Shown: positions 44,995 to 53,999, numbered from the stretch's first letter. The stretch is 64,000 nucleotides of DNA from Undibacterium hunanense (GCF_014284335.1 NZ_JACOGF010000008.1:186001-250000); one strand, 5' to 3'. Program-made: numbers and translations. The notes: generated by a model from the sequence alone, not told the origin.

Positions 44995-45432
44995 CTACTG
45001 TTTTTTAATTTTGGCAGCCTGCAAGCGACGCTGCAACAACATACCCACCAACATGGCTGGCAAGAATACCCATGTCTCCCAATTGGGGTTGGCCAAAGAG
45101 GCGATGGCAGGGCCGGGGCAATACCCGCTGATTCCCCAGCCGATACCAAAGATAATGGACCCGGCGACCAAATTGCGATCAATCGCCGTTAGTGTTGGAA
45201 GATTGAAATGATCTGAAAACAGTGGTTTTTTCCGGCTCAGTATCCACCTGAATGCAATGACAGTCACGGTGACGGCAGCGCCCAATACGAATAGCAAATC
45301 CGGATTCCAGTTGCCCGCCAGATCAAGAAAATCAAGGACCTGCCCGGGATTGGTCATACCGGATATCGCCAGCCCCAAGCCGAACAAGAGACCCGCCACC
45401 AGGCTGCTTAGGTTGAACACTAAGGATGTCAT
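44995..45432 (-). CDS. YeeE/YedE family sulfur transporter subunit 2 (DUF6691)
   Basis: A 145-residue inner-membrane protein with four helices, starting at ATG 45432 in a TGATG overlap with the upstream partner. It carries the second-half signature GIGWGISGYCPGPAIASL with a Cys facing the pore. The YeeE/YedE (TsuA-like) family transports thiosulfate or related sulfur compounds; here, as often in proteobacteria, the transporter is split into two small subunits. A FadL-type porin gene lies upstream on the same strand, suggesting one operon for uptake of sulfur or hydrophobic compounds. Confidence 0.85.
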   Translation of the reverse strand: MTSLVFNLSSLVAGLLFGLGLAISGMTNPGQVLDFLDLAGNWNPDLLFVLGAAVTVTVIAFRWILSRKKPLFSDHFNLPTLTAIDRNLVAGSIIFGIGWGISGYCPGPAIASLANPNWETWVFLPAMLVGMLLQRRLQAAKIKKQ

Positions 45433-45860
45433 CAAAATACCTTGAAAAGATGGCGAACGACCAGCGCGGTAACGATGCCTGTCGATAAAAACAGGAGTGT
45501 GGCTACGAATGAGCGTGTCGACAAGCGCCCTATCCCGCACACGCCATGGCCGCTGGTACAGCCATTCGCCAGCGAGGTACCAAAGCCAACCAGCAAGCCA
45601 GCAACGGCCAGTAACCAGGGTGGAAAATGTTCCCGTGCAGCTGGTGCATGGCCAGCGACGACATAATAAATGCCCGCGCCGCCTATCAGGCCCAGTAAAA
45701 ACAGCGCGCGCCACCAGCGTTCACCAGAACTGGCGGCAAACAAATTGCCCGCTATATTGCTGATGCCTGCAATGCGGCCCGTGGCCCACAGCAACAAAGC
45801 GGCAGAGATGCCTATCAATGCGCCGCCCGCCAAAGAAGTATAAATAGCCAGGTTAGTCAT
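45432..45860 (-). CDS. YeeE/YedE family sulfur transporter subunit 1
   Basis: A 142-residue inner-membrane protein with about four helices and the first-half signature NGCTSGHGVCGIGRLSTRS, including two Cys that in the homologous YeeE relay thiosulfate. It is followed with one-base overlap (TGATG) by subunit 2. The usual neighbours of this pair in sulfide/persulfide-responsive operons (an ArsR/BigR regulator and a persulfide dioxygenase) are not visible here. Confidence 0.85.
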   Translation of the reverse strand: MTNLAIYTSLAGGALIGISAALLLWATGRIAGISNIAGNLFAASSGERWWRALFLLGLIGGAGIYYVVAGHAPAAREHFPPWLLAVAGLLVGFGTSLANGCTSGHGVCGIGRLSTRSFVATLLFLSTGIVTALVVRHLFKVF

Positions 45861-45959
45861 TCTTTTATATCTTGTATTTACAGGCCCAACAACTCGGTTG
45901 CTTATTCTAATTGCCCATTCTGCTTACTTGTTTTGACAGCTTCGTTTTTCAATTATTTT

Positions 45960-47219
45960 TTACAGTTTCCAGGCGAATGCAATGCCGACAATATTTTCAC
46001 TCAGACTGACATTCGCGTTGCCACCACCAAACGGAGCGGGGATAGAATTCACGCCATTGATGGTTTTCTTGAAGCCATGCGAGTAAGAAAAACTGATTTC
46101 AGTATTCGGCGTATTTTTAAACGTAGCACCAAAAGTCAGATGGTCTTGCACGACACCTGGCGCAAGAATATTGAAAAAAGTCTGATCGCTTTGTACTGCC
46201 TGCCCGCCATGATTGTAACCAGCGCGCAAGTCCAGTGCTTTATTGTACTCGTAAATCGCACCGACTTTTACCACCGTAATATCACGCCAGCCAAAACCTG
46301 GTCCATTTGCTGACCCCAACGGGTTGCCCGCAAATAAATTGGCCAGAGGGTTGGCAATGGATTTGACACCGGCAAATTTAATCCTTTGCACATCTGCCGC
46401 CAGTGTCAGGCCTGGTGCTGGCTTGAAGGCGATTCCCAGTCCATAGTTTTCTGGTATGTCAAAGCCACCTTGGTCGGCAAATAAGCCACGGTATTTTTCA
46501 AAATTGCCGGTCTTTACTTTGGAAGCCCATGTGGCACCAAGACTGAGTTCTGGCGTGATCTGGCCATTCCAGCCCAGGTGAAAGCCCCATCCGTTTGACG
46601 CATCCGTTCCGCGATCAGTCAGGTTAGCCGCATCGATAGAATTGCTTGAAAATACGCTCAGTCCATTAGCAGAAAAACGCTGGTAAGCGAAATTTGCGCT
46701 GATGCCTATCGCATTCTGGTCATTGAGCTTGTAGGCAAACGATGGTGAAACAAACAGTTGTTCAAGGTTAATGCCAGCCCGCCCCTTGCTGCCAAACGCG
46801 CCAAATGGATTCTTGCTGTAGTCGGTGTTCATACCACCGTTGCCATAGACGGCGATGCCAACTGCTGCCGCAGCGGACAATTGCCTTGTATAGGCAATCT
46901 CGGGAATAAAAAAATTACCTGTGTCATTACCGTCATAACTGCCATTGGCACCTGGCGCGCCATTGCCGGTAATGTCTGCACCACGCCTGGGGGCAAACCA
47001 GCTTACACCTGCGTCAACCCTGTCCCCCACCAATACCGTCCCCGCTGGATTGGTGGCCGCCGCCAGGCTGTCCTGCGGTAGAGCGATGCCGATACCACCT
47101 GTCGCTTGTGACTTGACGCCGAAGCCATGCGAAAAATAACCGTCAGTAGCAAATGCTCCGGTAGATATGGTCATTGATAGCAGTAGTATTTTCTTTATGC
47201 GGTGGGATGTCAGTTTCAT
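45960..47219 (-). CDS. outer membrane transporter, OmpP1/FadL/TodX family
   Basis: A 419-residue outer-membrane barrel with a signal peptide (about residues 1-24). The typical FadL opening is present: DGYFSHGFGVKSQATGGIGIAL then AATNPAGTV, which is the N-terminal hatch. The C terminus ends GIAFAWKL. The family moves hydrophobic molecules (fatty acids, aromatic hydrocarbons) into the cell. It is 99 bases upstream of the YeeE/YedE pair, in the same direction, an arrangement seen with sulfur-metabolism operons in some beta-proteobacteria; whether it passes a sulfur compound is inference. Confidence 0.85.
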   Translation of the reverse strand: MKLTSHRIKKILLLSMTISTGAFATDGYFSHGFGVKSQATGGIGIALPQDSLAAATNPAGTVLVGDRVDAGVSWFAPRRGADITGNGAPGANGSYDGNDTGNFFIPEIAYTRQLSAAAAVGIAVYGNGGMNTDYSKNPFGAFGSKGRAGINLEQLFVSPSFAYKLNDQNAIGISANFAYQRFSANGLSVFSSNSIDAANLTDRGTDASNGWGFHLGWNGQITPELSLGATWASKVKTGNFEKYRGLFADQGGFDIPENYGLGIAFKPAPGLTLAADVQRIKFAGVKSIANPLANLFAGNPLGSANGPGFGWRDITVVKVGAIYEYNKALDLRAGYNHGGQAVQSDQTFFNILAPGVVQDHLTFGATFKNTPNTEISFSYSHGFKKTINGVNSIPAPFGGGNANVSLSENIVGIAFAWKL

Positions 47220-47449
47220 TGCTAGCCCTTTACCTTTTTGATTGCGGTGCTAGTTTCTAAACTAACTCCAGTGTATTTTGTCTCTTGTCCTGCTGATGAT
47301 CAGCGATACACTGCAGATTTAAGCGCATATTTTTTATTCGAAAAACGAATTATTACGAGCTTGAATATCTGTTTTTTAAATTTGACCTGCGCGGACGAGG
47401 TGGATACATCCGTTCTGATTGCGTTTCGGATGCATGGGAGCTTCAGTGT

Positions 47450-47579
47450 GTAGGTACGATTAGCGAAGCGTAATCGTACGTATGTTGTGCCTTGCAATGG
47501 CGAAGACATTCAATCAGCGGTTGAATATAGCAAGCCGTGATAAACATGCGTACGATTACGCTTCGCTAATCGTACTTAC
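47450..47579. repeat. inverted pair of REP-like hairpins
   Basis: gtaggtacgattagcgaagc (47450 onward) and the reverse complement at 47548-47579 are identical over ~30 bases. Each is a palindrome around GTACGATTA / TAATCGTAC. Same plan as the hairpins at 14937 and 29131-29345 but with a different base sequence in the stem. It fills the gap between the FadL-type gene and a serine hydrolase. Confidence 0.75.
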
Positions 47580-47601
47580 CTTCTGCGTTCGAATCTATTT
47601 G

Positions 47602-48729
47602 CTACACCGCTGGCAACTGACTTGCGCCCAGCAAACTATAGGCAAATTCATCCATCGTTTTTTGTGACATGTCGGTGTTGTTGAGGATGATGACGGTGTC
47701 TTCTCCATCGAGCCTGTGCCCGAGTACGGAGCGGTAGCCTGTGGTGCGGCCTGTTTCCCAGCCGAAGCGGTGGGTCTGGCCAGCGATTTGCAGATTCTTG
47801 ACGCGGCCACCCAGAGCATAGTTTTCGCTGTCGACTTCGATATGGGTCAGTTGCGCCAGCGATGCAGGCGTGATGAAGCCCTGGTTGAAGATGGCTTGTG
47901 CTGCCTTCATCAAATCGTCTGCGGTGCTGTAATAGCCACCGGCGGCAGCCATATAGGGCTGCCGCACATCGGTTTTGCGGGCTGGCGGGTTGATGGTGGC
48001 ATAGGGCACGGCAGTGGCGGCATCGTCGGCATAGGCCTGATCTGCACGGGTGGCAGACAGTTTCAAGGGGTCAAGCGTGATATTGCGCATGGCTTGCTGG
48101 AACGGCTGGCCGGTGACTGCTTCGACTATGCCCACCACGATGATCCAATTGGTGAGGGCATAATCGAACTTACTACCAGGCGGGAAGATGGATTCGCCCT
48201 GGCAAAACTGCTGCATGGCCTGCGTGGTAGTCATGCTGGCGGTGAACAGGCTGCGATCGGCCTTGATCATGCTGATAAACTGGTTGGGAATGCCACTGGC
48301 GTTGGACAGCAAATGCCGCAGCGTGACCTTGCTGCCGGTATCGGCACGGTGTGCTGGCAGGTAGCGTTTGATAGGCGCATCCAGATCAAGCTTGCCCATT
48401 TCGACCAGCCGCAGCACGGTGACCGATGTCAGCCATTTGGAAATAGAGGCGATGGCAAACGGGGTGTCTGCCCGCAGCGGCTTTTGTTCTTCGATATTGG
48501 CCATGCCTATCGCACGCACATAGGTGGGCTTGCCACGCTTGCCCAGCATGACGACACCATAGAATGGCTGGGCTTTGACGAAGGCGTCGACGACGGGGTT
48601 GTCGGCACCGATGACGTCGCTGCTGCCAATGCCAATGCTATTACCACTGCCACTGCCGGCAAAAGCATGTTTGCCCAATAGCGCAGCGGCGCTGCCTATC
48701 ATGAAGTGGCGTCTGGTCCAGTGTGTCAT
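47602..48729 (-). CDS. serine hydrolase, beta-lactamase-related, with Tat signal
   Basis: A 375-residue exported hydrolase. The N terminus has a Tat motif (TRRHFMIGSAAALLG), so it is exported folded. SxxK is S95-I-S-K98 (FAIASISKWL), and the Tyr motif is in FDYALTNWII. The repeated Gly/Ser stretch after the signal (SGSGNSIGIGSS) is a linker. It may be coupled with the next serine hydrolase (48795-49868), which is upstream on the same strand, 65 bases away, though not closely similar. Confidence 0.85.
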   Translation of the reverse strand: MTHWTRRHFMIGSAAALLGKHAFAGSGSGNSIGIGSSDVIGADNPVVDAFVKAQPFYGVVMLGKRGKPTYVRAIGMANIEEQKPLRADTPFAIASISKWLTSVTVLRLVEMGKLDLDAPIKRYLPAHRADTGSKVTLRHLLSNASGIPNQFISMIKADRSLFTASMTTTQAMQQFCQGESIFPPGSKFDYALTNWIIVVGIVEAVTGQPFQQAMRNITLDPLKLSATRADQAYADDAATAVPYATINPPARKTDVRQPYMAAAGGYYSTADDLMKAAQAIFNQGFITPASLAQLTHIEVDSENYALGGRVKNLQIAGQTHRFGWETGRTTGYRSVLGHRLDGEDTVIILNNTDMSQKTMDEFAYSLLGASQLPAV

Positions 48730-48794
48730 GGCTTACCCTATGGTGAAATCAATCGGCGATGTGAGAGTGACTGCCATACTGACCACCATCCGCA

Positions 48795-49868
48795 TCATTG
48801 GTTCATTTTTTCTGCCAGGATAGCCTTCAGGATGTTTTCTGAGCGGCGCTGTCCATAACCTTTTCCATAGGCGCTGGAGGTGACAACGACGACGGCATGC
48901 AAAGAGGGGATGACATAAATTTTATTGCCGCCGTTGCCGGATGCAAAAAAGACGGGGATGGGTTGCTCCTTGGTCGTCGGCACTTTAATTGTGTGCACTT
49001 TGGCATACCAGAAATAGCCATAGCTATCGGCATAATTATCTACAGCAGCAATGCTTACCTGCGGTGTCAGCATGGCGTCTATCCAGGCGGCGCTGATGAC
49101 ACGCTGGCCCTGAAACATGCCTTTATCCAGCACCAGTTGACCGATTTTGGCAAGGTCACGGGCAGTCAACGACAGGTTGCCCTGGCCTTTGGGATGCCCA
49201 GCTACATCACGCCCCCACTGCCAGTGGCTGATACCCAGTGGCTGGAACAAGGCTGTGCGGGCGAATACTTCCAGGTCCTGCCCAGTCGCTTTTTCGACGA
49301 CGATGCCCGCCAGATAGGCGGTGACGGAGTTGTAGCGGTAGTTTGCGCAAGCGCTGGTGTCCCTCGGTAGTGACAGCACAAAGGCCAGCGGATCGGGGGC
49401 TACATCGAGTTTGTCTTCATTGCCAGGCGAGGCAACATCTTCATCAAAGGCAGCCAGGCCAGAGCGCATGCTTAACACCTGGGCCAGGGTGGCCTCGCCA
49501 GCGGCGCTGCCTTTGCTGGCAGGCCAGTAGTGCCACACCGGGTCACTGGCGCTGTGTATGCTGCCACGGTTCAGCGCGGCACCCAATAACAGAGAGGTAA
49601 TGCTTTTGCCGACCGAGCGGGCATCATGCAAGCCATCTGCCGTTGCACCGTTGTAGTAACGTTCAGCGATGATTTTGCCGTGTTGCTGCACTAGCACGCT
49701 GCGTAAATCTTTATGCTCGTCCTGATCCCATTGCGTCAGTATGGTGTTGAGTTTGTTATCGGGCCGGGGTGTTTGTGCCTGTGTTTGTGCCTGTGCTTGC
49801 AGTGGACAAAGCATGGCACTGGCAACTGCGAGCAGGTATATCGCTCGTGTACAGAGGTGGAATCGCAT
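48795..49868 (-). CDS. serine hydrolase, beta-lactamase-related
   Basis: A 357-residue exported hydrolase with a signal peptide ending in a Gln/Ala repeat (QAQAQTQAQT), encoded by short tandem tgtgtttgtgcc-like DNA. SxxK is S85-V-G-K88 (DARSVGKSIT), and the Tyr motif is NYRYNSVTAYL. A closing HAVVVVTSSAYG segment is usual. Start ATG follows GGAGACC about six bases upstream. It and the next gene form a minus-strand pair; the AraC gene is just upstream and might control them. Confidence 0.85.
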   Translation of the reverse strand: MRFHLCTRAIYLLAVASAMLCPLQAQAQTQAQTPRPDNKLNTILTQWDQDEHKDLRSVLVQQHGKIIAERYYNGATADGLHDARSVGKSITSLLLGAALNRGSIHSASDPVWHYWPASKGSAAGEATLAQVLSMRSGLAAFDEDVASPGNEDKLDVAPDPLAFVLSLPRDTSACANYRYNSVTAYLAGIVVEKATGQDLEVFARTALFQPLGISHWQWGRDVAGHPKGQGNLSLTARDLAKIGQLVLDKGMFQGQRVISAAWIDAMLTPQVSIAAVDNYADSYGYFWYAKVHTIKVPTTKEQPIPVFFASGNGGNKIYVIPSLHAVVVVTSSAYGKGYGQRRSENILKAILAEKMNQ

Positions 49869-49916
49869 GGAAGGTCTCCAGACAATAAAATGGCAAACCC
49901 TGATTATGGAAGCTAT

Positions 49917-50762
49917 TTATCTAACTGGCTTGTATCGGCGCAACATCCTGCCCTGCTCGTCCGGACGCCCCTGCACCCTTGCACGCCAGGCACCTGGGGT
50001 AAGACCAAAGGTCTGGCGGAAGCTGCGGGTCAGGTGGGCCTGGTCGACAAAGCCAGTCGCGAAGGCGGCATCGGCCAGGGATGCAGTGGCAGTACCGATG
50101 ACGGCAGCCGCTCTTTCCAGGCGCCTGCCACGCAAATAATCGCCCGGCGAACAATGCAGATAACGGCGAAACACTCGCGCCAGATGAACCGGATGCACAC
50201 CGGCAAAGGCGGCGACATCGGCAACGCTCAGACCGGGGTCGTCGCTGGTGAAGATCATTTCAAATGCCTGTTTGAGCCAGACTGGTGGCTGCGATGCGTG
50301 ACGGCTTTCATCCGATGTCAACGGGCTGCAGGCGGCCAGCAGTTGTTGCGCGCCACCTTCCAGTTGCAACTGGCTGAGATTTTTTCTTTGAAAATCGGCG
50401 GCGATGCGTGTGGCCACCTGCAAGGCATACAGATCACGCAGAGATGTGGCAAAACCAAAACCTGCGGCATCACCACCGGATATGGCCAGGAAGCGGCCAC
50501 GTCCACCCAAAAACCGGTCGCGGTGCGTGGTGCCAGCAGGATTGAAGATCAGCAGCGGCGTATTGGACATGGCGGGTGCATGTCTGGCCGACGACATATA
50601 TGCACCAGACAGTACCAGCACAAAATGCGCCTCTTCATGCATATGAGTCTGCACTTCATCTTCAGGCGGATTGGCTGCCAGCAGGTGAAAGCTGAAGCCT
50701 GGTGTTTCTCGCCCCTGCGGACCAGCGCCCCAGAATTCGGTACGGGTACGGCGAATGACCAT
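49917..50762 (-). CDS. AraC-family transcriptional regulator
   Basis: A 281-residue regulator. The N-terminal half is a cupin-like sensor (MHEEAHFVLVLSGAYMSSAR); the C-terminal ~100 residues hold two helix-turn-helix motifs (LSVADVAAFAGVHPVHLARV and SLADAAFATGFVDQAHLTRS then FGLTPGAWRA). It is upstream of and in line with the two serine hydrolase genes, separated by 48 bases from the first, so it may belong to their unit. Effector unknown. Confidence 0.9.
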   Translation of the reverse strand: MVIRRTRTEFWGAGPQGRETPGFSFHLLAANPPEDEVQTHMHEEAHFVLVLSGAYMSSARHAPAMSNTPLLIFNPAGTTHRDRFLGGRGRFLAISGGDAAGFGFATSLRDLYALQVATRIAADFQRKNLSQLQLEGGAQQLLAACSPLTSDESRHASQPPVWLKQAFEMIFTSDDPGLSVADVAAFAGVHPVHLARVFRRYLHCSPGDYLRGRRLERAAAVIGTATASLADAAFATGFVDQAHLTRSFRQTFGLTPGAWRARVQGRPDEQGRMLRRYKPVR

Positions 50763-50831
50763 CGTGGCTGCTTGCTCCGGTTGAATTAAAGCGAATGTAC
50801 ATCGTATCTATGCAGTGCACGCAATGCCGCG

Positions 50832-51049
50832 CAGGGTGCGCTGAGCGCACCGGATACCGCACCCTTTTGCGTGGACGGTGCGCGCGGCGCACCCTACCAG
50901 GGATCTACATATCTGAAGAATATCAGCGATATTTGATCGCGGCAAAAAAACGCTTACTATCCGCACCGGATAACGTCACGTAGGGTGCGCCGCGCGCACC
51001 GGCTGCCAAACCCTTTATTGTATGGATGGTGCGCGTGCCCACCCCTACG
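50832..51049. repeat. two REP-like long hairpins (agggtgcgc ... gcgcaccct)
   Basis: Unit 1 (50832-50896) and unit 2 (50980-51049) are similar ~66-base cruciforms. Their ends (tagggtgcgccgcgcgcacc and reverse) are GC-rich dyads with a T/A-richer loop (aaaccctttattg type). Same orientation, 84 bases apart. This tgcgc family occurs widely in related genomes as intergenic repeats. The 310-base gap between the AraC and deacetylase genes contains nothing else. Confidence 0.75.
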
Positions 51050-51072
51050 CCACACCGTATTATAAGCAGCAC

Positions 51073-51837
51073 TCAGGATTTGTCGCGCTTTGTTTTTTGA
51101 TCCGGCATTTTTTGCATTTCTACCTGATCCAGGCGTACGAAAACAAAACCTTGTTTCAGGGCGTCGTTCAATCCGGATGACAATCCCTGGGCGGAATCGG
51201 ATTGGGGTTTGTTCATGTGGGCGATGATGACATCGCCTGGCTGCAGGCGTTTGAATTTGTCGACGATGGCTTTTTTTCGCAAGGTGGCACCGTGGTCGGC
51301 ATTGAACGAGAAACCGGCGATCTTGTAGCCAAGGCGATTAATTTCTGTAATCGCTTCTGCATCATATTTGGCGCTGGCACCGCGATACCATTGTGGGGCA
51401 ATGCCTATGGTGCTGGTGATGGCTTTGGCGCCTTCGGTGACTTCGCGTTGAAGGTGGGCGATATCGGGTTCGCCAGCCAGACCGTACACGGTTCTGCCGC
51501 TGCCGATGATGGCGGGAATATGTTTTTCGCCATGGTCTTCGACAGCAAACAAATCGAGGTTGGATTTGATGACAGTAACGCCACGGGGATTTTTATCCAG
51601 CCATTTTTTAGTGACAAAGATGGTGGCGGGTATGCGCTTGCGTATCAGGAAGGCGAGCAAGTCTTCATCAAAACGGCCAGAGCAGGCATCCAGGGTCAGG
51701 GCCACTTTGTTTTCTGCCCTTGCTTGTGGTGCCAGCCGCGCATGCACTTCCATCGGTTTGGCATGGGTGGTGGCATGGCAGAAAAGCAGGCTGGTGCAGG
51801 CAAAAAGAGAAAGCTGGCGCGTGGAGAAAATCATCAA
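51073..51837 (-). CDS. polysaccharide deacetylase family protein
   Basis: A 254-residue exported protein with a signal peptide (about residues 1-26, ending THA-KP). The NodB-like core has VALTLDACSGRFDEDLLAFL (the usual TFDDG is replaced by TLDAC), EDHGEKHIPAI with the candidate metal-binding His, and later QWYRGASAKYDAE and VIIAHMN. The Asp/His/His metal set seems present. Related proteins remove acetyl groups from chitin-like or peptidoglycan polymers. Substrate unknown; TLDAC variant is notable. Confidence 0.75.
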   Translation of the reverse strand: MMIFSTRQLSLFACTSLLFCHATTHAKPMEVHARLAPQARAENKVALTLDACSGRFDEDLLAFLIRKRIPATIFVTKKWLDKNPRGVTVIKSNLDLFAVEDHGEKHIPAIIGSGRTVYGLAGEPDIAHLQREVTEGAKAITSTIGIAPQWYRGASAKYDAEAITEINRLGYKIAGFSFNADHGATLRKKAIVDKFKRLQPGDVIIAHMNKPQSDSAQGLSSGLNDALKQGFVFVRLDQVEMQKMPDQKTKRDKS

Positions 51838-51977
51838 TGGCTTTATGGTTCCAGAATTGTGTTCCAGTATACATTTTGCATGCCGAATAAATAGCGTAAT
51901 TACATTTGGTAAAAATTGGATGATGGCTGCACGGCGTTGCGATCAACAGCGCAGTGCAGCTTATTCTGGAAATGACA

Positions 51978-53045
51978 CTATCCGCGCTTTTGTTTGTCCC
52001 TTTCCTTGACGGATCGCATCAGCACTTTCCACTTTGACCGGGCGGCGATTTTATCCAGTGGCGTTTGTTGATTGCGGCGCGCTTCGCGCAGTAGTTTTTG
52101 ATAGTTATGCAGGCGGTCTTCATCCACCGCTGCCCGCACGGCACAGCCGGGTTCGGCCTGATGGCTGCAATCGCGGAACTGGCATTGCGTTGCCAGCACA
52201 TCAATGTCTTCAAAACTGGCGCTGAGCGCGATTTCATCCAGATCCAGTTGCAGGCTGCGCAAACCCGGGGTGTCGATGATACAGGCACCATGCTGGCACA
52301 AGTGCAATGAGCGTGCCGTGGTAGTGTGGTGACCACGACTGTCACCAGCACGTACTTCGCCCGTGTCTTGCGTGCTGGCGGCCAGGGTATTGGTCAGGGT
52401 GGATTTGCCAGCGCCGGATGAACCCAACAAGATCAGGGTCTGCCCTGCCGCCATCCAGGGTGCAAGCAGCTCTGCCGTTGCTGCGCTTTGCCCATTGACG
52501 GCAAACACCGGCACGTTGCCGGACAGGCGCTGATTCACTTCAGCCAGGTGCGCTTCTGCTTGCGGGCTGACATCTGCCTTGGTGAGGATGATGACAGGGT
52601 CCACCTCTGCCGCATGGACGAGTGCCAGATAGCGTTCAAGACGGCGCAGATTGAAATCATGATCCAGCCCCATGACCAGCAATGCAGTATCCACATTGCT
52701 GGCAAGCGCCTGCCGCCGCCCGTCATTGCTGCGGCGTGCCAGGTGGGTCAGCGGTGGCATGCGGGCGATGATGCGTGGCGGTTCATGCTGGTCCATCAAT
52801 ACCCAGTCGCCTACGGCCAGACTGGCGTCGTTGTCATCAAGTGCCTGCAACAGACTGGGTTGACAACGCGCATGCAATGGGGTCACGCCCTGGTGAACGG
52901 TGAACCAGTCGCGGTGTACTTCGGTAATGCGGCCTGCCTGCAACGCACTGGCGTCAGGCAGGGTTAGTGAGAGTGTATAAAGCTGGTTGGCGATGACTTG
53001 TGTCAGGCCGATACGGCGCAGTGCTGCAAAATCGAAATCGATCAT
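51978..53045 (-). CDS. rsgA: ribosome biogenesis GTPase RsgA
   Basis: A 355-residue circularly permuted GTPase. The motif order is G4 (ILTKADV), then G1 (LLGSSGAGKSTL), G3 (DTPG), and the C-terminal zinc-binding CQFRDCSHQAEPGC. An N-terminal OB-like domain precedes. RsgA is a late-stage 30S ribosomal subunit assembly factor that checks the decoding site. The frame also allows a start five codons earlier. Length typical. It stands alone, without orn or other usual partners in view. Confidence 0.9.
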   Translation of the reverse strand: MIDFDFAALRRIGLTQVIANQLYTLSLTLPDASALQAGRITEVHRDWFTVHQGVTPLHARCQPSLLQALDDNDASLAVGDWVLMDQHEPPRIIARMPPLTHLARRSNDGRRQALASNVDTALLVMGLDHDFNLRRLERYLALVHAAEVDPVIILTKADVSPQAEAHLAEVNQRLSGNVPVFAVNGQSAATAELLAPWMAAGQTLILLGSSGAGKSTLTNTLAASTQDTGEVRAGDSRGHHTTTARSLHLCQHGACIIDTPGLRSLQLDLDEIALSASFEDIDVLATQCQFRDCSHQAEPGCAVRAAVDEDRLHNYQKLLREARRNQQTPLDKIAARSKWKVLMRSVKERDKQKRG

Positions 53046-53060
53046 GATGTAAATATCCAA

Positions 53061-53486
53061 ATCCGGTGATCGTGCAATGCCTGGGCACGCACGATAGCTT
53101 CCCGCACGCTAAACGTGCAGGGACTTAAAAAGAAAATGGAGGTCGGCGCGGGATCAACCGCAGCTCAGCACATCAGTATCGACAAATACGGAGATACAGA
53201 AAATGGAGGGTGTAGCGGGATCAGGCAGCCGACAGGGTGGCAATATCATTTGTACGCATGGTGTTGTCTCCTGTGGGTGGTTGATGGTTGGGTGCTTGAC
53301 GACGTGCAATCACGTGTCATCGTCGCAAGGCAGAGTGTGCCAGCAGACGCTTGGCACGTCAATCCCGGCGATGGTTGTGTTGCAGATTTTGGGGAAAGCG
53401 ATTCAGGAAGAATAAAAAATTAGGGGGGAGCCTGGCTCCCCCGTACTACACATAATCACACAGAATCGAACAGATCAGTTTAGAAA
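53061..53486. other. gene-poor gap with a short, well-initiated reading frame
   Basis: No convincing gene. On the minus strand a 12-codon frame (53221-53259, MRTNDIATLSAA) starts after an excellent AGGAG eight bases upstream. This could be a leader peptide or the torn-off start of a lost gene. The plus strand has a 102-codon GTG-started frame without good signals. Confidence 0.3.
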
Positions 53487-53999
53487 TTAGGGATTACGCT
53501 TGGCCACTTCATTACCAACATAACCGCCACCGACTGCACCGGCGATAGTGGCCAGGGTACGGCCGTTGCCGTTACCGACCTGGCTACCCAGCAAGCCACC
53601 GACAACAGCACCGATACCGATGCCGACCGGGCTGTTCTGGCTGGCGCGGGCTACAGGTTGTACAGGCGCCTGGGCAGGATAGCTATTGCCATTGGAATAG
53701 GTTCTTGGCTGGCTGCTGTGGCTGCTCTGTGCCACTTTAGGGTGGCTGACTGGTGCTGCATATTGTGGCGCAGGTTGCATGGTATTCATGCCAGATGTAC
53801 CGTTGCCATTGCTGGCCAGGCTGCTGCCATTGAAATTGTCAGCACCAGCAACCGTAGCGGCTGCTGGTGCTGTCGTACTGTGCGAGCTGGGCAAAATACC
53901 GGTGATGGCGGCTGCACCCAGTAAGCTGACCAGTATGACCGAGCAGGCTGCGCCAGCGACCAGAGGATGAATTTGCTTGCCTGTTTGTGCTTGTTCCAT
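53487..53999 (-). CDS. glycine-zipper 2TM protein
   Basis: A 170-residue membrane-anchored protein. The chosen ATG (53999) has AGGAGA upstream; a longer reading with an earlier start is not supported. One N-terminal transmembrane helix (VAGAACSVILVSLLGAAAIT, about 14-33), a long Ser/Asn/Ala/Pro linker with Gln-rich parts, and a C-terminal glycine zipper (GIGIGAVVGGLLGSQVGNGN then AGAVGGGYVGNE). Glycine-zipper 2TM proteins are outer- or inner-membrane, often lipoproteins of the SlyB/OsmB kind; here the helix is not a lipobox. Function unknown. Confidence 0.75.
   Translation of the reverse strand: MEQAQTGKQIHPLVAGAACSVILVSLLGAAAITGILPSSHSTTAPAAATVAGADNFNGSSLASNGNGTSGMNTMQPAPQYAAPVSHPKVAQSSHSSQPRTYSNGNSYPAQAPVQPVARASQNSPVGIGIGAVVGGLLGSQVGNGNGRTLATIAGAVGGGYVGNEVAKRNP

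Noticed and set aside
44995-45714. Long minus-strand frame extending the second YeeE subunit upstream
   Set aside because: The extension overlaps the first subunit in another frame; the TGATG start at 45432 gives the normal protein.
47716-48681. 321-codon plus-strand frame opposite a serine hydrolase
   Set aside because: Antisense shadow; the minus-strand gene has Tat signal and SxxK motif.
49713-50789. 358-codon plus-strand frame opposite the AraC gene
   Set aside because: It runs antisense across two recognisable minus-strand genes and has no family features.
51202-51894. 230-codon plus-strand frame opposite the polysaccharide deacetylase
   Set aside because: Gly/Phe-rich shadow sequence with no start signals.
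53115-53423. 102-codon GTG-started plus-strand frame
   Set aside because: No ribosome-binding site and no recognised sequence; probably chance in a gene-free gap.
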